DNA of 64,000 nucleotides from Monodelphis domestica (taxonomy: Eukaryota > Chordata > Mammalia > Didelphimorphia > Didelphidae): positions 250,638,158 through 250,702,157 of the forward strand of contig NC_077234.1 in the NCBI RefSeq assembly GCF_027887165.1, in the 5' to 3' direction. Below are positions 10,222 through 22,560 of this stretch, in pieces. How positions within the stretch are numbered: position 1 is the first letter of the stretch; the number at the start of each line of letters is the position of its first letter. The notes under the pieces are model-generated. The model was not told where the DNA came from. It did not search any database and saw nothing but the letters and a program-made list of their open reading frames with translations. Position numbers and translations under genes: made by a program.

Positions 10222-11551
10222 AAAGAGCAACTTGGAGGAGAAGACAGTTTGTGAAACAGCTGTCAGATAAGATCTTGGGCTGGAGAGAGCAGAGGCTGGA
10301 TTTCTAAATTATATTTCAGAAGATAATTAAATAGATTAGTTTAGTAAGCTAGTTATTACATATTTTAGATAGATTAAGGAGTTCCGTGTCAGCCTGGTTT
10401 CAGGCAGAAGACGCTCCTTGCGGAGTTTTAGTTGGGTTTGGGGGGTTTCATTAGAAGTTTTAGATTAGTGAATATCTCCTACTCAAATCTATTTCCCCCT
10501 TTCCCCATCCTTGCTCCTTTAGGAGTTAAAGAATTCGCTCTTTTATCTCCAGAAAATCTCTTCATGTATTGGTCCAACCAAATTCTCAACTGTCATCAAC
10601 TGAATATCTTTATGCTGGATAACTATTGATACCAATAACTAATCAATACCAGGGTTTGGGCTCCCCAGAACAGGAGGAAGGGCACTAATAGTATAATTAC
10701 AGGTTAAACCTATAGCCTTGACTCCACCCAAAATGCTAATGATGCCAAAGAGAATCGTAATGAACATTAAATCGACTCATTCATCCTATCCTCTCCCAAA
10801 CTCTCAGAACAGCTCCAGCCCTCCCACAAGCAAGAGGCATTCAGGGATTATTCTCTCCACCAATTAAGAGTCATGATTGAGTAGCAGCTCCCCAAATGCC
10901 TAAGAATTCAAACCCAGACCAAAATAGCCGTGACTACATGTCCCAGAATTATTTGTCATGCCCCAGGTGCTTTTTGGATAAGTCTTTTGGTTGTTTTATG
11001 TCTTTGTTCTTCAGGATATTATATCATTTTTAAAAGGTTGACTTTCTAAAGCTAGGACAAAGCGTTTACTAAAAACACCTGTTGGAGATACGCCAAATCT
11101 TCCTTCTTGCTTATGCTTTCCATTTTTCTAACGTTCCTTTTATTTCAGTGGTGAAATAGTTGGAAGAATACAACAAAATGCTGATCCATTGGTTTTAAGA
11201 AGTGTGAAAAAATCACATGAGACCTTTTCCCTGGGGATGGAGAATGCCTGCGTATTCGCTGGCCTCGCCTGCTCTTCTTCCTCTTTGCTTTGGGGTAGCA
11301 GTTATACTTAGTGTATGCCAGCAGAATGAGTGTGGGTTGGCTTGGTCTCCAGATAGTTTCGAAATGTGAATTTGTGTTTAACATCTAGTGGCTAATTAGA
11401 CAAAAATAAAGCAAAATTTCCAAGTAATAGTTGTATTTTCCAGCTAAAGGAGGAAAGTGGAAATGAGAACTTAATATATGAGTTTTCTAAATTACTTTGA
11501 ATCTCCCCCAATTGAGTCAGTAGTACTTTCCTTCCTTCTTGTTGTGTGGTG

Positions 11552-11565
11552 GTGCCACCTGCTGG
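11552..11565 (-). promoter_or_regulatory. CTCF-type motif, reverse
   Basis: On the minus strand the 14 bases read CCAGCAGGTGGCAC, again a full match to CCASYAGRKGGCRS. With the forward motif at 10208 it forms a convergent pair, the arrangement used by known chromatin-loop anchors, although loops normally span far larger distances than this. Confidence 0.55.
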
Positions 11566-11713
11566 TTTTTGAAAGACATCTTATTACACAGTTAACTAAA
11601 GATGAGTGCATTTGAGTACTGGATAAATAAATGCAAGGGAAAATTAAAGCAATAATATGCATCTGACCTTAGAAATATTGCACTTATCATAGGTATGGTG
11701 TAAAAGTGGATAC

Positions 11714-11945
11714 TGAGGCAGCTAAGTGGCATAATAGATAAGCATGCTGAACATTAAGTTAGTAATATTTGCATTCAAATACTTAACACATGTTAATGTG
11801 AACAAATCTTTTCTGCCTCAGTTTCCTCATTTATCAAAAGAGGGCAATAATGGCGTCTACTTCACAGGATTCCTGTGAGGATCTACTGAGGAAGTATGTA
11901 AAGACGTTTCCAACCATTAAAGTGTTATATAAATATTATTATTGT
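11714..11945 (+). mobile_element. CORE-SINE (MAR/MIR group)
   Basis: Starts with a tRNA-like head, GAGGCAGCTAAGTGGCATAA. Further on come TGCCTCAGTTTCCTCATTTA, a TTCCTGTGAGGATC block and the end TATAAATATTATTATTG, all in the order seen in marsupial MIR-related SINEs. Diverged, plus strand. Confidence 0.75.
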
Positions 11946-12249
11946 TTTGGAAAATAAACCCTGAATAATGGGAATGATTAGATAGTAGAAAGGTATTTTA
12001 ATCTATGAAAATTTTTTCTTGATTTGAGTTAGTTTGGAAGTTATTTTTCTTCCTCTCTTTTATGCTCCAATTCCATAGTTCTGGCTGTCCTGAAAAAAAA
12101 TAATTACAGCCCTTTTCCCTTCCAATGCTGACTGCATTTCTGGAAAATGACTAGATTGCCCTAGTACGCACTTCCTATCTGTGCACGTACCTTAATAAGA
12201 TACAGGAACTTTAAGGCTATTCGACTTAAGGAATAAATACTTTTTATGA

Positions 12250-12850
12250 ATGTAAGTTTTTTCATGCTTCTCTGTCTTCATTATAGCCATCATTTCTAAC
12301 AGTACAGTAATATTCCATAACATTCAAAGCCAACAATTTCTTTTACCATTCCCAAATGGATGGGCATCTGCTTTCCTTCCAGTTCTTTTCTACCACAAAA
12401 AGTGCTACTATAAATATTTGGGTGTATATTGACCCCTGCTTTTTCTCAAGCACTTCCTTAGGGCATATGACTAACAATGGAATCACCTTGTCAAATGATT
12501 TTAGTCCCTTCATTAGCTTAATTCCAAATTGCTCTCCAGAAGGGTTGTAGTAATTCACCGCTTGCCCCCCAAATTCTCAGCGCACCTCTCTTGCTACAAG
12601 TTCCTCCAATAGTGATTATTCCCTTCTTTTAAAAAACATCTTCCCCAATTTGCTGAATGTGAAGGGAAATGTCCAAGGGGTTTTGTTTGTTTTTGTGGAT
12701 TTTTGTTCATTCATTTGTTTTGCTTTTCTCTTTTTAGTGACTTGGAGCCTTCTTTCATAAGGTTGTTAGTAGTTTGCAATTGGAGGTTTATTTTCTTCAT
12801 ATCCCTGATAGTTAGAAAACTGCAACCTTTTCTTAATGACTCAGAGTCCT
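12250..12850 (-). mobile_element. Old L1 ORF2 C-terminal piece
   Basis: On the minus strand, 12343-12558 reads as the L1 ORF2 C-terminus: a PLLVICPKEV block, then IFIVALFVVEKNWKESRCPS and W-rich end. This matches the copy A stretch IFVAAFFVVAKNWKTRGCPS. Homology continues more weakly to about 12800. It is more diverged than copies A to C and from an older L1 subfamily. Confidence 0.75.
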
Positions 12851-14034
12851 TATTGTGAATATGTTATCCTATTGGCTGAAATACAGTGATGACCTGAGGG
12901 ATTGATTATTGAGCCTACACTTAATTAGCCTGGGCTTCTGTGCTTCTTTGAGATTTCATGGCTTCTCTTTATTCTTTCTGCCCATTGCTTCCTCTTACTG
13001 CTCTCTTTAGGCATATCTGACTTCCACTCTCATTTATTCTAACCTTGTATCTAATCTCATAAACTAGATAGCAAAATGTTAGAACTGTGTGAAAAATATA
13101 AGTAAATAGTCTTGAGACTTTAAACAGATCTTCAATGAGCAAAATATATGGACTTCCATTAATAAACTTTGTGACCTGTATTTTGGCTGCTTAAAGATCA
13201 TTCTCTAAATTCTTGGTTTTTGCCTGTGTTCTGGCTTGCCAAAATTGATAGCCTATATAAACTGAGTGAAAATTACATATGAAAAATAACATGCCAGAAT
13301 GTAGAAATGGAAAACTTATACCTGAAAGCTCCTTGTAGTTTTGTGGTACTTTTAAAATACTGTCTCTTTAAGTTACTGCCCTTTCACATGGAACAAATTA
13401 GAGCTGAAAGTGTCAGAGAAAATACTTTTAAATAAAGAAAAACTTCAGTCAACTGGTAAGGCATCTGAATGATAGGTGAAGAGGAAGCTCTGGGAAATGA
13501 CCTCAATTATTTTCAGTGAAATACAAGGCCAGGTTCACAAATGAAAAGGTCTTTGAGGGAAAACTACAAGAGAGAATCTAATCTCCTCTGAAACGGAAGG
13601 GATAGAGAAAAAAACTTACACATATATAGCAGTTGGTACAATATTGGAAAAATTAAAAATTGACAATTCACAAAATCCAAGAAAAAAGTTCATCATTAAA
13701 AACTTGGCTTTTGATGTGTGTAAAAAAATGGACAAAGTAGACATAATAAACAACCTGAACTAAAGAAATATTTATGAAGAAAAGCAAATTTGAACTCATA
13801 TCACTGAGGATTTGTAGGATCGGATGAAAAGATAGAATATGATTTTGGGAGGATATATACATTAATCAAAAGAAACAGAATAGGTAAAAGGAGGAAATTT
13901 GTAGATTACCATTATATATTAGTAACAAGATATAGTCATGTGAGAAGATTCTGGATACCAAGAGGGGAGATACTGTGAGGGTGAAAGGAGGGAGAATGAA
14001 TGTAGTAGAATTAAAGTAGAATTCAATGATATAT
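12851..14034. other. Unique AT-rich sequence
   Basis: No gene, RNA gene or clear repeat seen. A 64-codon minus frame at 13668-13862 has no recognisable features. Confidence 0.4.
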
Positions 14035-14150
14035 CCAGAACAAGAAACTGTATTTATTACATGCTAGGGATTCAAATAAAAAAGCAAGACAGTCCCTGAC
14101 TTCAAGAAGCTTAAATTCTAAAGGGGAAAAACAAGACATCCAAAAGAGAG
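14035..14150 (+). repeat. Head fragment of a medium-copy old repeat
   Basis: Contains TATTTATTACATGCTAGGGA, then AGACAGTCCCTGACTTCAAG and AGCTTAAATTCTAAAGGGG. This is the opening of an old mammalian repeat (atttattaagc...caaggagctcacattctaat type) that also appears at 28785, 47296 and, as its body, at 37855. I do not know its proper name. Confidence 0.45.
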
Positions 14151-14409
14151 GTAATAAAAGCAATATTGTTTTACAATACTATAGACAGTTGGACAAACAG
14201 AATTAAATGAAGAATTTTGGAAACACATAAAAAATATAACATGGAAGCAATTATATTGTCAGGATAAGAAACTTCAAATGCACAGATTATGCTGAAATTT
14301 CTCTTCTGCCGAAACCAAAGCAGCTAATACATTTTGATTTCACTTAATGATAATTTCATAATTCAAAAGCTAGAGAAAGCAATTAGAACTTCTATTCTAA
14401 AGACTGTTA

Positions 14410-14960
14410 AAAACAAAATCAAAAGAATGAAAAAATTGAGGAAAATATGAAGCATCTCATTCACAAAACAGAAGAGACAACTTAAAAATCATTGGTCTAC
14501 CAGAAGACAATGAGAAAAGCAAAAGCTTGGATGTCATACTACAGGGAATTATGCAAGAAAACTGCCCCAATATTCTGGAACAAGAGGGAAAAGTGGAGAT
14601 GGAAAGAATCCACAGATCACCTCCTATACTTAATTCCCAACTCACAACACCCAGGAATATTATACCCAAATTCAAGAACTATCAGACCAAGGAAAAAATA
14701 TTACAAAGTCATTCAGATACCATGGAAGCACAGTGAGGATAACACAGGATCTGACTGCATCTACACTGAAGGACTTAAAGGCATGGAATATGATATTCTG
14801 GAAAGCAAGGAAACTAGGTCTACAACCAAGAATCAAATACCCAGAAAAATTGGCTATATTCTTACAGGGGAAGCATGGTCATTTAACAAGATAGAAGAAT
14901 TCCAAGAATTTGTAAAGAAAAAACCAGACCTGAACAAAAAATCTGATGCCCAAGCATAGA
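14410..14960 (+). pseudogene. L1 ORF1 C-terminal part, broken
   Basis: The RRM and C-terminal domain of ORF1p remain. One frame (14527-14736) reads VEMERIHRSPPILN and TPRNIIPKFKNYQTKEKIL. A shifted frame then carries IPRKIGYILTGEAW and IEEFQEFVKKKPDLN, closing near a DAQA peptide at 14959. Against copy A it lacks about 25 bp near 14475, before the RRM. The coiled coil is absent because of the 5' truncation. Confidence 0.85.
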
Positions 14961-15673
14961 ACTCGAGAATCATCATAAGGTGATTAAGAAAGAGGGAAAA
15001 AAGAAAAACAAAACAAACAAAAAAAACAACACTTTTTTTAAAAGACCAAATAAGTTAAAATGATATGTATCCCTATAAGAAAAAAGGTCATTGGCAACTC
15101 TTAAAAATTGTTATTATCACCTGGGCAGCTAGAAGAAGTACAATTAGAGGGAATAGTAACAAACTATATAGAATGAAATGACAAGACATAAATATGTATA
15201 TAGATATATGTAGGCATAAATACATATGTATATATATATATACATACAACTAGAGCTAAAAAAGAAATCAATACTAAAAGGAATGGGAAAAGAAACTATA
15301 GGGGGTAAATTTATATGTCAAGAAGCACACGGTGGGAGGGGGGAGAACATCATACACTGGAAGGGTAAAGAGGTTGGAGATAGGAAACACTCAACTCTAA
15401 CTTGCATTGAAATTAACCCAAAGAGGGAAGAATAATCCAATCCATTGGGGCAGAGAATTGATTTGTGCCCTATAGGAAAGTAGAAGGGTATCAAATGGAC
15501 TGGTGGGGAGGAAAACAGTACAAGGGAAGGAGAGGCTAGGGGTAGTTTAAAAAGACTGTAAAGAAAATAAGGAAGGAATAAGAATGGAGGGGTGTAGAAA
15601 GGGAAGTAAAATAAGGGTGGGAACTAGGGAAATAGTGAAAGAAGAAAAGGCAGGACCAGGAGTAGAAATCAAA
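14961..15673 (+). other. L1 copy B spacer between ORF1 and ORF2
   Basis: About 710 bp, matching the copy A spacer in length and content: an A-rich start, a TA run at 15187-15245, and an AG-rich part. A short frame at 15226-15435 ends with KEVGDRKHSTLTCIEI, which also occurs (with changes) in copy A at 1949-2131. Confidence 0.65.
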
Positions 15674-18624
15674 ATGCTGGGAAATACACAGCTGGTAATC
15701 ATAACTGTGACTGTGAATGGAATGAAATCATCTATAAAACACAAGTGAATAGCAGAGTGGATTAGAATCCCAAACCCTACCGTATGCTGTATACAAGAAA
15801 CACACATGAGGAAGATAGATATACATAGGGTCAAAGTTAGAGGATGGAGCATCAACTGATAAAAAGAAGGCAGGAGTCATAATCATGATATCTGACAATG
15901 CCAAAGTAAAACTAGATCTAGTTAAAAGAGATAGGGAAGATAATTACATCCTGATAAAAGGCAGTATAGACAATGAGGAAATATCAGTACTCAACATGTA
16001 TGCACCAAATGGCATAGCATCCAAATTTCTAAAGGAGAAACTAGTGGAGTTCAAGGATGAAATAGATAGAAAAACCATATTAGTGGGAGACCTGATCCTT
16101 CCTCTATCTGAACTAGATAAATCAAACCAAAAAATAAATAAGAAAGAGGTAAGAGAAGTGAATGAAATCTTAGAAAAATCAGAGTTAGTAGATATGTGGA
16201 GAATAAATAGGGACAAAAAAGAATACACCTTCTTTTCAGCAGCACATAGTACATTCATAGAAATTGAACATTGCAAACAAGTGCAAAAGAGCAGAAATAA
16301 TAAATGGAACCTTCTCACAATGCAATGAAAATAATAATTAGTAAGGGTACATGGATAGATAAATCAAAAATTAATTGGAAATTAAACAATATGATTCTCC
16401 AAAATCAGTTAGTTAAAGAACAAATCATAGAAACAATTAATAATTTCATTTAACAAAATGACAGTGATGAGACATCCTTTCAAAACTTTTGGGATTCAGC
16501 CAAAGCAGTACTCAGGAGGAAATTTATATCCTTGAGTTCATATATTAACAAACTAGAGAGGGCAGAGGTCAATGAATTGAGCATGCAAATTAAAAAAAAA
16601 ACTAGAAAGTGAACAAATAAAAAATTCTCAGATGAAGACTAAATTAGAGATCCTAAAAATCAAAGGAGAAATTAATAAAATTGAAAGTTAAAGAACTATT
16701 GATTTAATAAATTAGACCAGAAGCTGATACTTTGAAAAAAACAAATAAAATAGACAAAGTACTGGTCAATCTAATTTTAAAAAGGAAAGAAGAAAACCAT
16801 ATATATATATATATATATAACCATTATCAAACATCATCTGCAATGGGGATAAACTAAAAACCTTCCCAATAAGATCAGGAGTGAAACAAGGATGCCCATT
16901 ATCACCTCTCTTATTTAACATTGTACTAGAAACACTAGCTGTAGCAATAAGAGAAGAAAAAGAAATTGAAGGTATTAAAATAGGCAATTAGGAGACCAAG
17001 CTATCACTTTTTGCAGATGATATTATCTTTGCAGGTGATGGTTTACTTAAAGAGTCTTAGAGAATCAAACAAAAAGCTAATAGAAATAATCAGCAACTTT
17101 AGTGAAGTTGCAGGATACAAAATAAACCCACATAAGTCTTCAGCATTTCTGTATATCTCTAATACATCTCAGCAGATACTTAGGAATCTATCTGCCAAGA
17201 CAAACACAGGAACTATATGAACACAACTACAGAACACTCTCCACACAATTAAAACTAGATCTAAACAATTGGAAAAACATTGATTGCTTGTGGGTAGGAT
17301 GAGCTAACATAATAAAAATTACAATCCTACCCAGATTAATTTACTTATTTAGTGCCATACCCATTGAACCAACAAAAAACTTTTTTACTGAATTAGAAAA
17401 AAATAACAAAGTTCATTTGGAAGAACAAAAGATCAAGGATATCCAGGGAAATCATGGGGGAAAAAAACATGAAAGAAGAAGGACTTGCAGTCCCAGATCT
17501 CAAACTATACTATAAAGCAGGGGTCATCAAAACAATTTGGTACTGGCTAAGAGACAGAAAGGAGGATCAGTGGAATAGACTTGGGGTAAGTGACCTCAGC
17601 AAGACAGTCTATGATAAGCCCAAAGATCCCAGCTTTTGGGACCAAAACCCACTATTTGATAAAAACTGCTGGAAAAATTGGAAGACAGTATGGGAGAGAT
17701 TAGGTTTGGATCAACATCTCACACCCTACACCAAGATAAACTCAGAATGGATGAATGACCTGAATATAAAGATGGAAAAACTTTAAAACCAAGCAAGAAC
17801 TGGAAAACATCACAAAATTTAAATCAATAATTTTGATTACATCAAATTAAAAAGGTTTTTTACAAACAAAACCAATGCAATCAAAATTAGAAGGGAATTA
17901 CCCAGTTGGGAAACAAACTTTATAACAAAAACCTCTGACAAAGGTCTAATTACTCAAATTTATAAAAAGCTAAACTAGTTGGACAAAAAAATCAAGCCAT
18001 TCTCCAATTGATAAATGGGCGAGGGACATGAACAGGCAGTTCTCAGCCAAAGAAATCAAAACTATCAATAAGCACATGAAAAAGTGTTCCAATTCTCTGA
18101 TAATCAGAGAGATGCAAATCAAAACAACTCTGAGGTATCACCTCACACCTAGCAGATTGGCTAACATGACAGCAAAGGAAAGTAATGAATGCTGGAGGGG
18201 ATGTGGAAAAGTAGGGACATTAATGCATTGCTGGTGGAGTTGTGAATGGATCCAACCATTCTGGAAGGCAATTTGGAACTATGACCAAAGGGCGCTAAGA
18301 GACTGTCTGCCCTTTGATCCAGCCATAGCACTGCTGGGTTTGTACCCCAAAGAGATAATAAGGAAAAAGATTTGTACAAGAATATTCATAGCTGGGCTCT
18401 TTGTGGTGACAAAAAATTGGAAAACGAGGGGATGCCCATCAATTGGGGAATGGCTGAACACATTGTGGTATCTGTTGGTGATGGAATACTATTGTGCTCA
18501 GAGGAATAACAAAGTGGAGGAATTCCATGGAGACTGGAACAACCTCCAGGAAGTGATGCAGAGTGAGAGGAGCAGAATTTTTTTCTGGAGAATATTTTAC
18601 ACAGAGACATTGTGGTACAATTGA
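15674..18624 (+). pseudogene. L1 ORF2, broken and internally deleted
   Basis: Starts at an ATG homologous to that of copy A. The endonuclease part is fairly complete (QETH region near 15796, SVLNMYAPNG near 15995, open frame 15885-16328) but has an early stop and a 14-bp loss near 15850. The N-terminal half of the reverse transcriptase is gone, while the catalytic FADD box survives at 17010-17021. The last 198 codons (18028-18624) are open and carry the zinc knuckle CWRGCGKVGTLMHCWWSC at 18190-18243, LLGLYPKEIIRKKICTRIF and the W-rich C-terminus. Known role: target-primed reverse transcription. It cannot be functional. Confidence 0.9.
16800..16820. repeat. (TA)n at an L1 deletion junction
   Basis: About 20 bp of alternating TA sit exactly where copy B lacks the copy A interval of about 3510-4246. 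The flanks align to copy A on both sides, so the microsatellite marks the deletion scar. Confidence 0.8.
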
Positions 18625-19295
18625 ATGTAAGGACTTCTCCATTAGTGGCAATGCAGTGATCCTGAACAACCCTGGAGGGATCTACTAGAAAGAACACTAT
18701 CCACATTCAGAGGAAACACTGTGGGAGTGGAAACACAGAAGAAAAACAACTGCTTGATCACATGGGTTGAGGGAATATGGTTGGGGATGTGGACTCTAAA
18801 TGAACATCCTAGTGTAAAAAAACAACATGGAAATAGGATTTGACCAAGGACACGTGTAATACCCAGTGGAATTGAGTATTGGCTGTGGGAAGGGTGGGGG
18901 AAGGGGAGGAAGGAAAATAATATAATTTTGTAACCAAGAAATTATGTTCTAAATTGACTAAATAAATTAATTTAAATTAAAAGAAATAAAGACTGCTAGC
19001 AACAACAACAAAAAGCTTATTCCTAGAATGGGAATGACAGAAACCTTAAATGAACAGAATGTGTGCCTATTCTCAAATAATAGGTAGCACATAAAGGGAA
19101 GAAATGTAAACATTTTTTGACATGTACACTAGATTTGGGAAGAACAGATTTCAGCATAGTGAGAGACCATCTCATTTTTGTCTTTGTGTCCCCAGGAGCT
19201 ACCATAGTCTTTTGTATTTGGTCACAGTTTCATGTTTGTGAAGAGGGATTGAAAATTTATTTCCAGTAGAGTATCACAGAGATTTATCCTCTTTC

Positions 19296-19490
19296 CTGTG
19301 ATTTTCTTTTTTTAATCCCTTGTTTCAGACTTAGAATCAATACTGTATATTGATTCCTTAGTAGAAGAGTGGCAAGGACTAGGCAATGACTTGTCTAGGA
19401 TCACACAGCTAGGAAGTGCCTGATGCTAGATTTGAACAAAGACTTGACTCTCAGTCCACAGAGTCCCCTACCTGCACTACTTCTGTGATT
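19296..19490 (-). mobile_element. CORE-SINE with target duplication
   Basis: Reverse tRNA-headed SINE at about 19306-19478: T-rich tail at left, CTTAGAATCAATACTGTATA, then ATCACACAGCTAGGAAGTGC (CORE) and a degraded head. CTGTGATTTT at about 19296 and CTGTGATTTC at about 19483 flank it and look like the target duplication. Confidence 0.85.
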
Positions 19491-19494
19491 TCTA

Positions 19495-20225
19495 ACATTT
19501 TTATCAATGACTTCTATAAAGGTATGGATGTCATGCTTGTCAAATCTGAAGATAATTGAGAAGTAGGAGAGATAGCTAACATGGTAGGTGATAGAATCAA
19601 GATCTAAAAAGTTTTAACACAGAATAACATGCTGAACCAGACAAGAAGTTTAACAAGAATAAGTGTAAATTGCCTCACATCCAAAAAATAAACTTTACGA
19701 GTATAAGAGAGAAGATATGTAGGTTAAAAAAAGGTTCTGTGAAAATATTAAGGAGCTTTAGTGTACTGCAATTTCAAGAGTATGACATCGTAGCAGAAGA
19801 AATCAGACATTTTCCTAGACTATATGTATTAACTCAGAAAGCTTTCATGTGCTAAAATTGGCCTTGTTCTCAAGGAGTTTGTGTTATACTGGGGAAAACA
19901 GTTCCTATTCCAATTATCTAAGGTAAAAAACAGTCATGTTTTGCTCTGTCCTAGACAGGTTACATCTGGTACAATTAATTCAGTTGGAACACCATGGTTT
20001 AGCAAGGACAAAAATAAACTGAAGCATGACCAAAAAAGGATCATCCAGACACTGAAAAAAAACAGGTGAATGGGGCAAACAAGTATTGGCTAATGAAACT
20101 AATATATTGAGCTTGAGAAAGATATTTAGAAGGGAAGTTATATGCCTTCAATATCTGAAGGGCTAATATAAGGAAGTTCTAGACTTGGCTTTGGATTCAA
20201 AGGGGAGAGCCAATATATAGGTGCC
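19495..20225 (+). mobile_element. L3/CR1-clade LINE relic
   Basis: Follows the order of the CR1/L3 reverse transcriptase and 3' end: ATCAATGACTTCTATAAAGG (the FINDL block), GATAGCTAACATGGTAGGTG and GATAGAATCAAGATCTAAAA, then AATAAGTGTAAATTGC (the KCKVLH block). Further on are CATCTGGTACAATTAATTCA, GCATGACCAAAAAAGGATCA and TTCAATATCTGAAGGGCTAA. The FADD box is no longer readable and many stops are present. Plus strand, very old; no intact frame. Confidence 0.75.
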
Positions 20226-21185
20226 TCAGCCTTGGCTACCTCTTTTGTTTTATATTTTTCCTTGAAATAAATTTTGTGAGTTTGAGAAAGCTCGTGAGTT
20301 CCTCATTCAGTGCTGTCTTGACCATCTGAGAAAGGTGTCCTTATACCTACTACAACATGGAGAAGATGAACACTGATACGTGAATGAGACACCTCCACCC
20401 CATTGTCCCAGGTTCTTCAGCCAGAAGACATGGACTTGAGGGAGACATTGCAGAGTCAAAGTAAATGTAAAATGCCTATTCAGCAGACCTGCAAAATATT
20501 TCATGTTTTGATGTTTTAATTACCAACCTCCATGGCGAGTATAATAGTAGTTATCTTGTTTAATTCTTTTTTCAGTTCATGTGTGAGTCTTTGTTTTAAA
20601 CATTTCTTTTGAAATGGGGAAAATAAATAGCTGTCCTGTACATGCTCTATAGTGGACATTGACTACCTTTCTACTCTCCATTTCAGGAAAGCCTAGACAT
20701 GTGCCTTACTTAAACTTTAAGTGATTATTTTCCTGGGGATTTAATTGCTAAAAAAGGCAAGAAAAAGCATATGAATTCTCTTTAGGGGCAAGGTTCCCCC
20801 CAAACTCAACCTGAACCTGCATGCATGAGCCTATATTTAGGGGACACAATGGAAGAGGGGGAAGATAAGCAACTCATATTTCACTGTTTTGTGAAGCATT
20901 ATGTATCAAGAACACATCCTGCCAGTCTACTTTCTTAACCTGAGTGTTATCTCCATCTCCTTAAGTTCTCTATCCCCACATATTTAATCAGTTCATCTTG
21001 CCTCCATAATGTCTCTCCCCACCTTCATACTATTCCTTACACACATTCTATCTCCTGGAACCACATCTTCATATTGACTGATTCCATGTCTATATTACAT
21101 CCCCTCTAACTATTAGAATCCTTATTTTCCCTAGACCTTTGTTGATGCCTCTTTTTCTAATCAGTGGTATCTCCCCACCCTAATT
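20226..21185. other. Unique sequence
   Basis: No gene recognised. 20925-21185 is T/C-rich and could be the upstream part of the L2 tail that follows, but the match is too weak to call. Confidence 0.35.
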
Positions 21186-21189
21186 ACTG

Positions 21190-21330
21190 TATATTCATTT
21201 TGAATATATTTTGAATATGCCTCTATATTTTGTCTCCCTTGATAGAATTTAAGGTCCATGAAGCCATGGATATTTTCATTTCTGTCCTTGGTACATAGGT
21301 CACTGAGCTGAGTTCGAGGAGCATAGGTTT
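21190..21330 (+). mobile_element. L2 LINE 3' tail, weak
   Basis: TTGATAGAATTTAAGGTCCA, then CATGAAGCCATGGATATTTT and GTCCTTGGTACATAGG follow the L2 end (attagactgtaagctcc...gcctggcacatagt). Old and diverged. Confidence 0.5.
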
Positions 21331-21924
21331 GTTGAATGGTAGATTCACTGAATGTGATTTAAGATTTTCTACCCACATCCACAGTGCCCTGTGCTTGAAA
21401 ACTTTCCCTTTATCTCCAACCAATCAAAGTATTTACTCCTTTGGCTTGTGTTCCACCATTATGAAGAAGGAAGCAGATTCGTCCTCAGAATGTCTTCAAA
21501 ATGCTCCAGTTGTTTAAAATTATCTGATATACAGGGAAAATAACATAACTCATTTTGGAGATGAAATAGAGGTAAAAACAGTCAACTGAATGAAAAACCA
21601 AAGGGAAAGTGAGAATGAAGATGTAAGGAACTCCTCTGCGAGGGTCAAGGAAATAGAGTGCCAACAACAGATTTGGGTTAAAATGACAGAGCAATACTTC
21701 AAATGGGAGAAATTCAAAATGATCATGAGAGACAGTTGCTTTTCATGTAACATGGATGCCTTTAAATCTCATGTCCCTCATTCCTTAAATGAATCAATCT
21801 TTATGATTAGTAATTAGACAATTATTCCTCATGGTCCTGCTGTCTGCTAATGAGATTGTTTATGATACTGATTTGCAGCATTTTCTTTACCTAAAAACAG
21901 AAAAAGAATGTCATACCTGAAGGA

Positions 21925-22075
21925 ATATTAAAGATCATTTTCCAAATGAAGATATTATGGTCCAAAAGAGTTTAAATCCATTGCTCAAGAGATTTTGCAG
22001 TAGTTAGTCCCTGAGTTAAATCTTGAGAAAAATGTCTCTTCTGATTTCCAGTGCATCTCTTTTCCTTGCTTCATC
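21925..22075 (+). mobile_element. CORE-SINE relic
   Basis: TAAAGATCATTTTCCAAATG, TTATGGTCCAAAAGAGTTTA, TTGCTCAAGAGATTTTGCAG and CTGATTTCCAGTGCATCTCT follow in order the middle and end of a MIR-like SINE (gatgaggaaactgaggtcc ... gtcacacagtagtaag). Strongly diverged. Confidence 0.5.
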
Positions 22076-22560
22076 CCCATTGTCTCCTTCAAACACAAAG
22101 TCAATAGAAAAAAAAAGTTGCTGTTGGTTAGAATTCCATTCACCAAGCTGATATAATGGGGCTATCTGAAGGACAAAGAGAGATTTGCAGTTCTTCTAAT
22201 GTCACAACCTTTTATTGGCTGCCTACTCTACTTATACAGAATTGGTCATGGGGTGTGATAATGGAACCATAAGGATACAACTCAATATAAATCAAATGTT
22301 TATCTCTCTAAAACTTGAAAGAAAGCCTTTAGGGAAATAGATGAGTAGGCTATGAAACTAAGAGAGTAATGTAGTTGCCATCATTATTATCTCATTATGA
22401 TCTTTTTCCATGGATAGAAATAGTCCTGGGACAAGTAGTTATTCTATTGTCCTTTTATAATAGTCTATGGACTGATGCATAAGAAGAAAAAAGTGACCAT
22501 CTTTTATATTTGAATAAAACTATAAAAATGTAAAGCCATCTTTGAGTTTGGAGGATCATT

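Larger units (their letters stand above)
9991..11712. other. Unique sequence around the paired CTCF motifs
   Basis: No gene or clear repeat. GC content is somewhat higher near 10000-10300 and 10640-10980 than in the flanks. An 82-codon minus-strand frame at 9982-10230 and a 79-codon one at 11145-11384 have no recognisable motif. The part at 10640-10980 may be an old unnamed repeat, but I cannot support a family. Confidence 0.4.
14410..18985 (+). mobile_element. L1 LINE, copy B, 5'-truncated
   Basis: Same subfamily and strand as copy A. It begins inside ORF1, just upstream of the RRM (matching copy A from about 1015), and ends with AATAAA at 18961 and an A-rich tail. Flanks share CTAAAGACTGTTA (14397-14409) and ATAAAGACTGCTA (about 18986-18998), a likely target duplication of about 12 bp with one change. 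Internal losses against copy A include about 740 bp of ORF2 replaced by a TA run (16800-16819), about 50 bp near 17167 and about 63 bp near 17780. The 5' truncation is the usual result of incomplete reverse transcription. Dead copy. Confidence 0.92.

Noticed and set aside
10640-10980. Possible unnamed repeat or terminal-repeat fossil
   Set aside because: Composition differs from the flanks, but nothing identifies a family.
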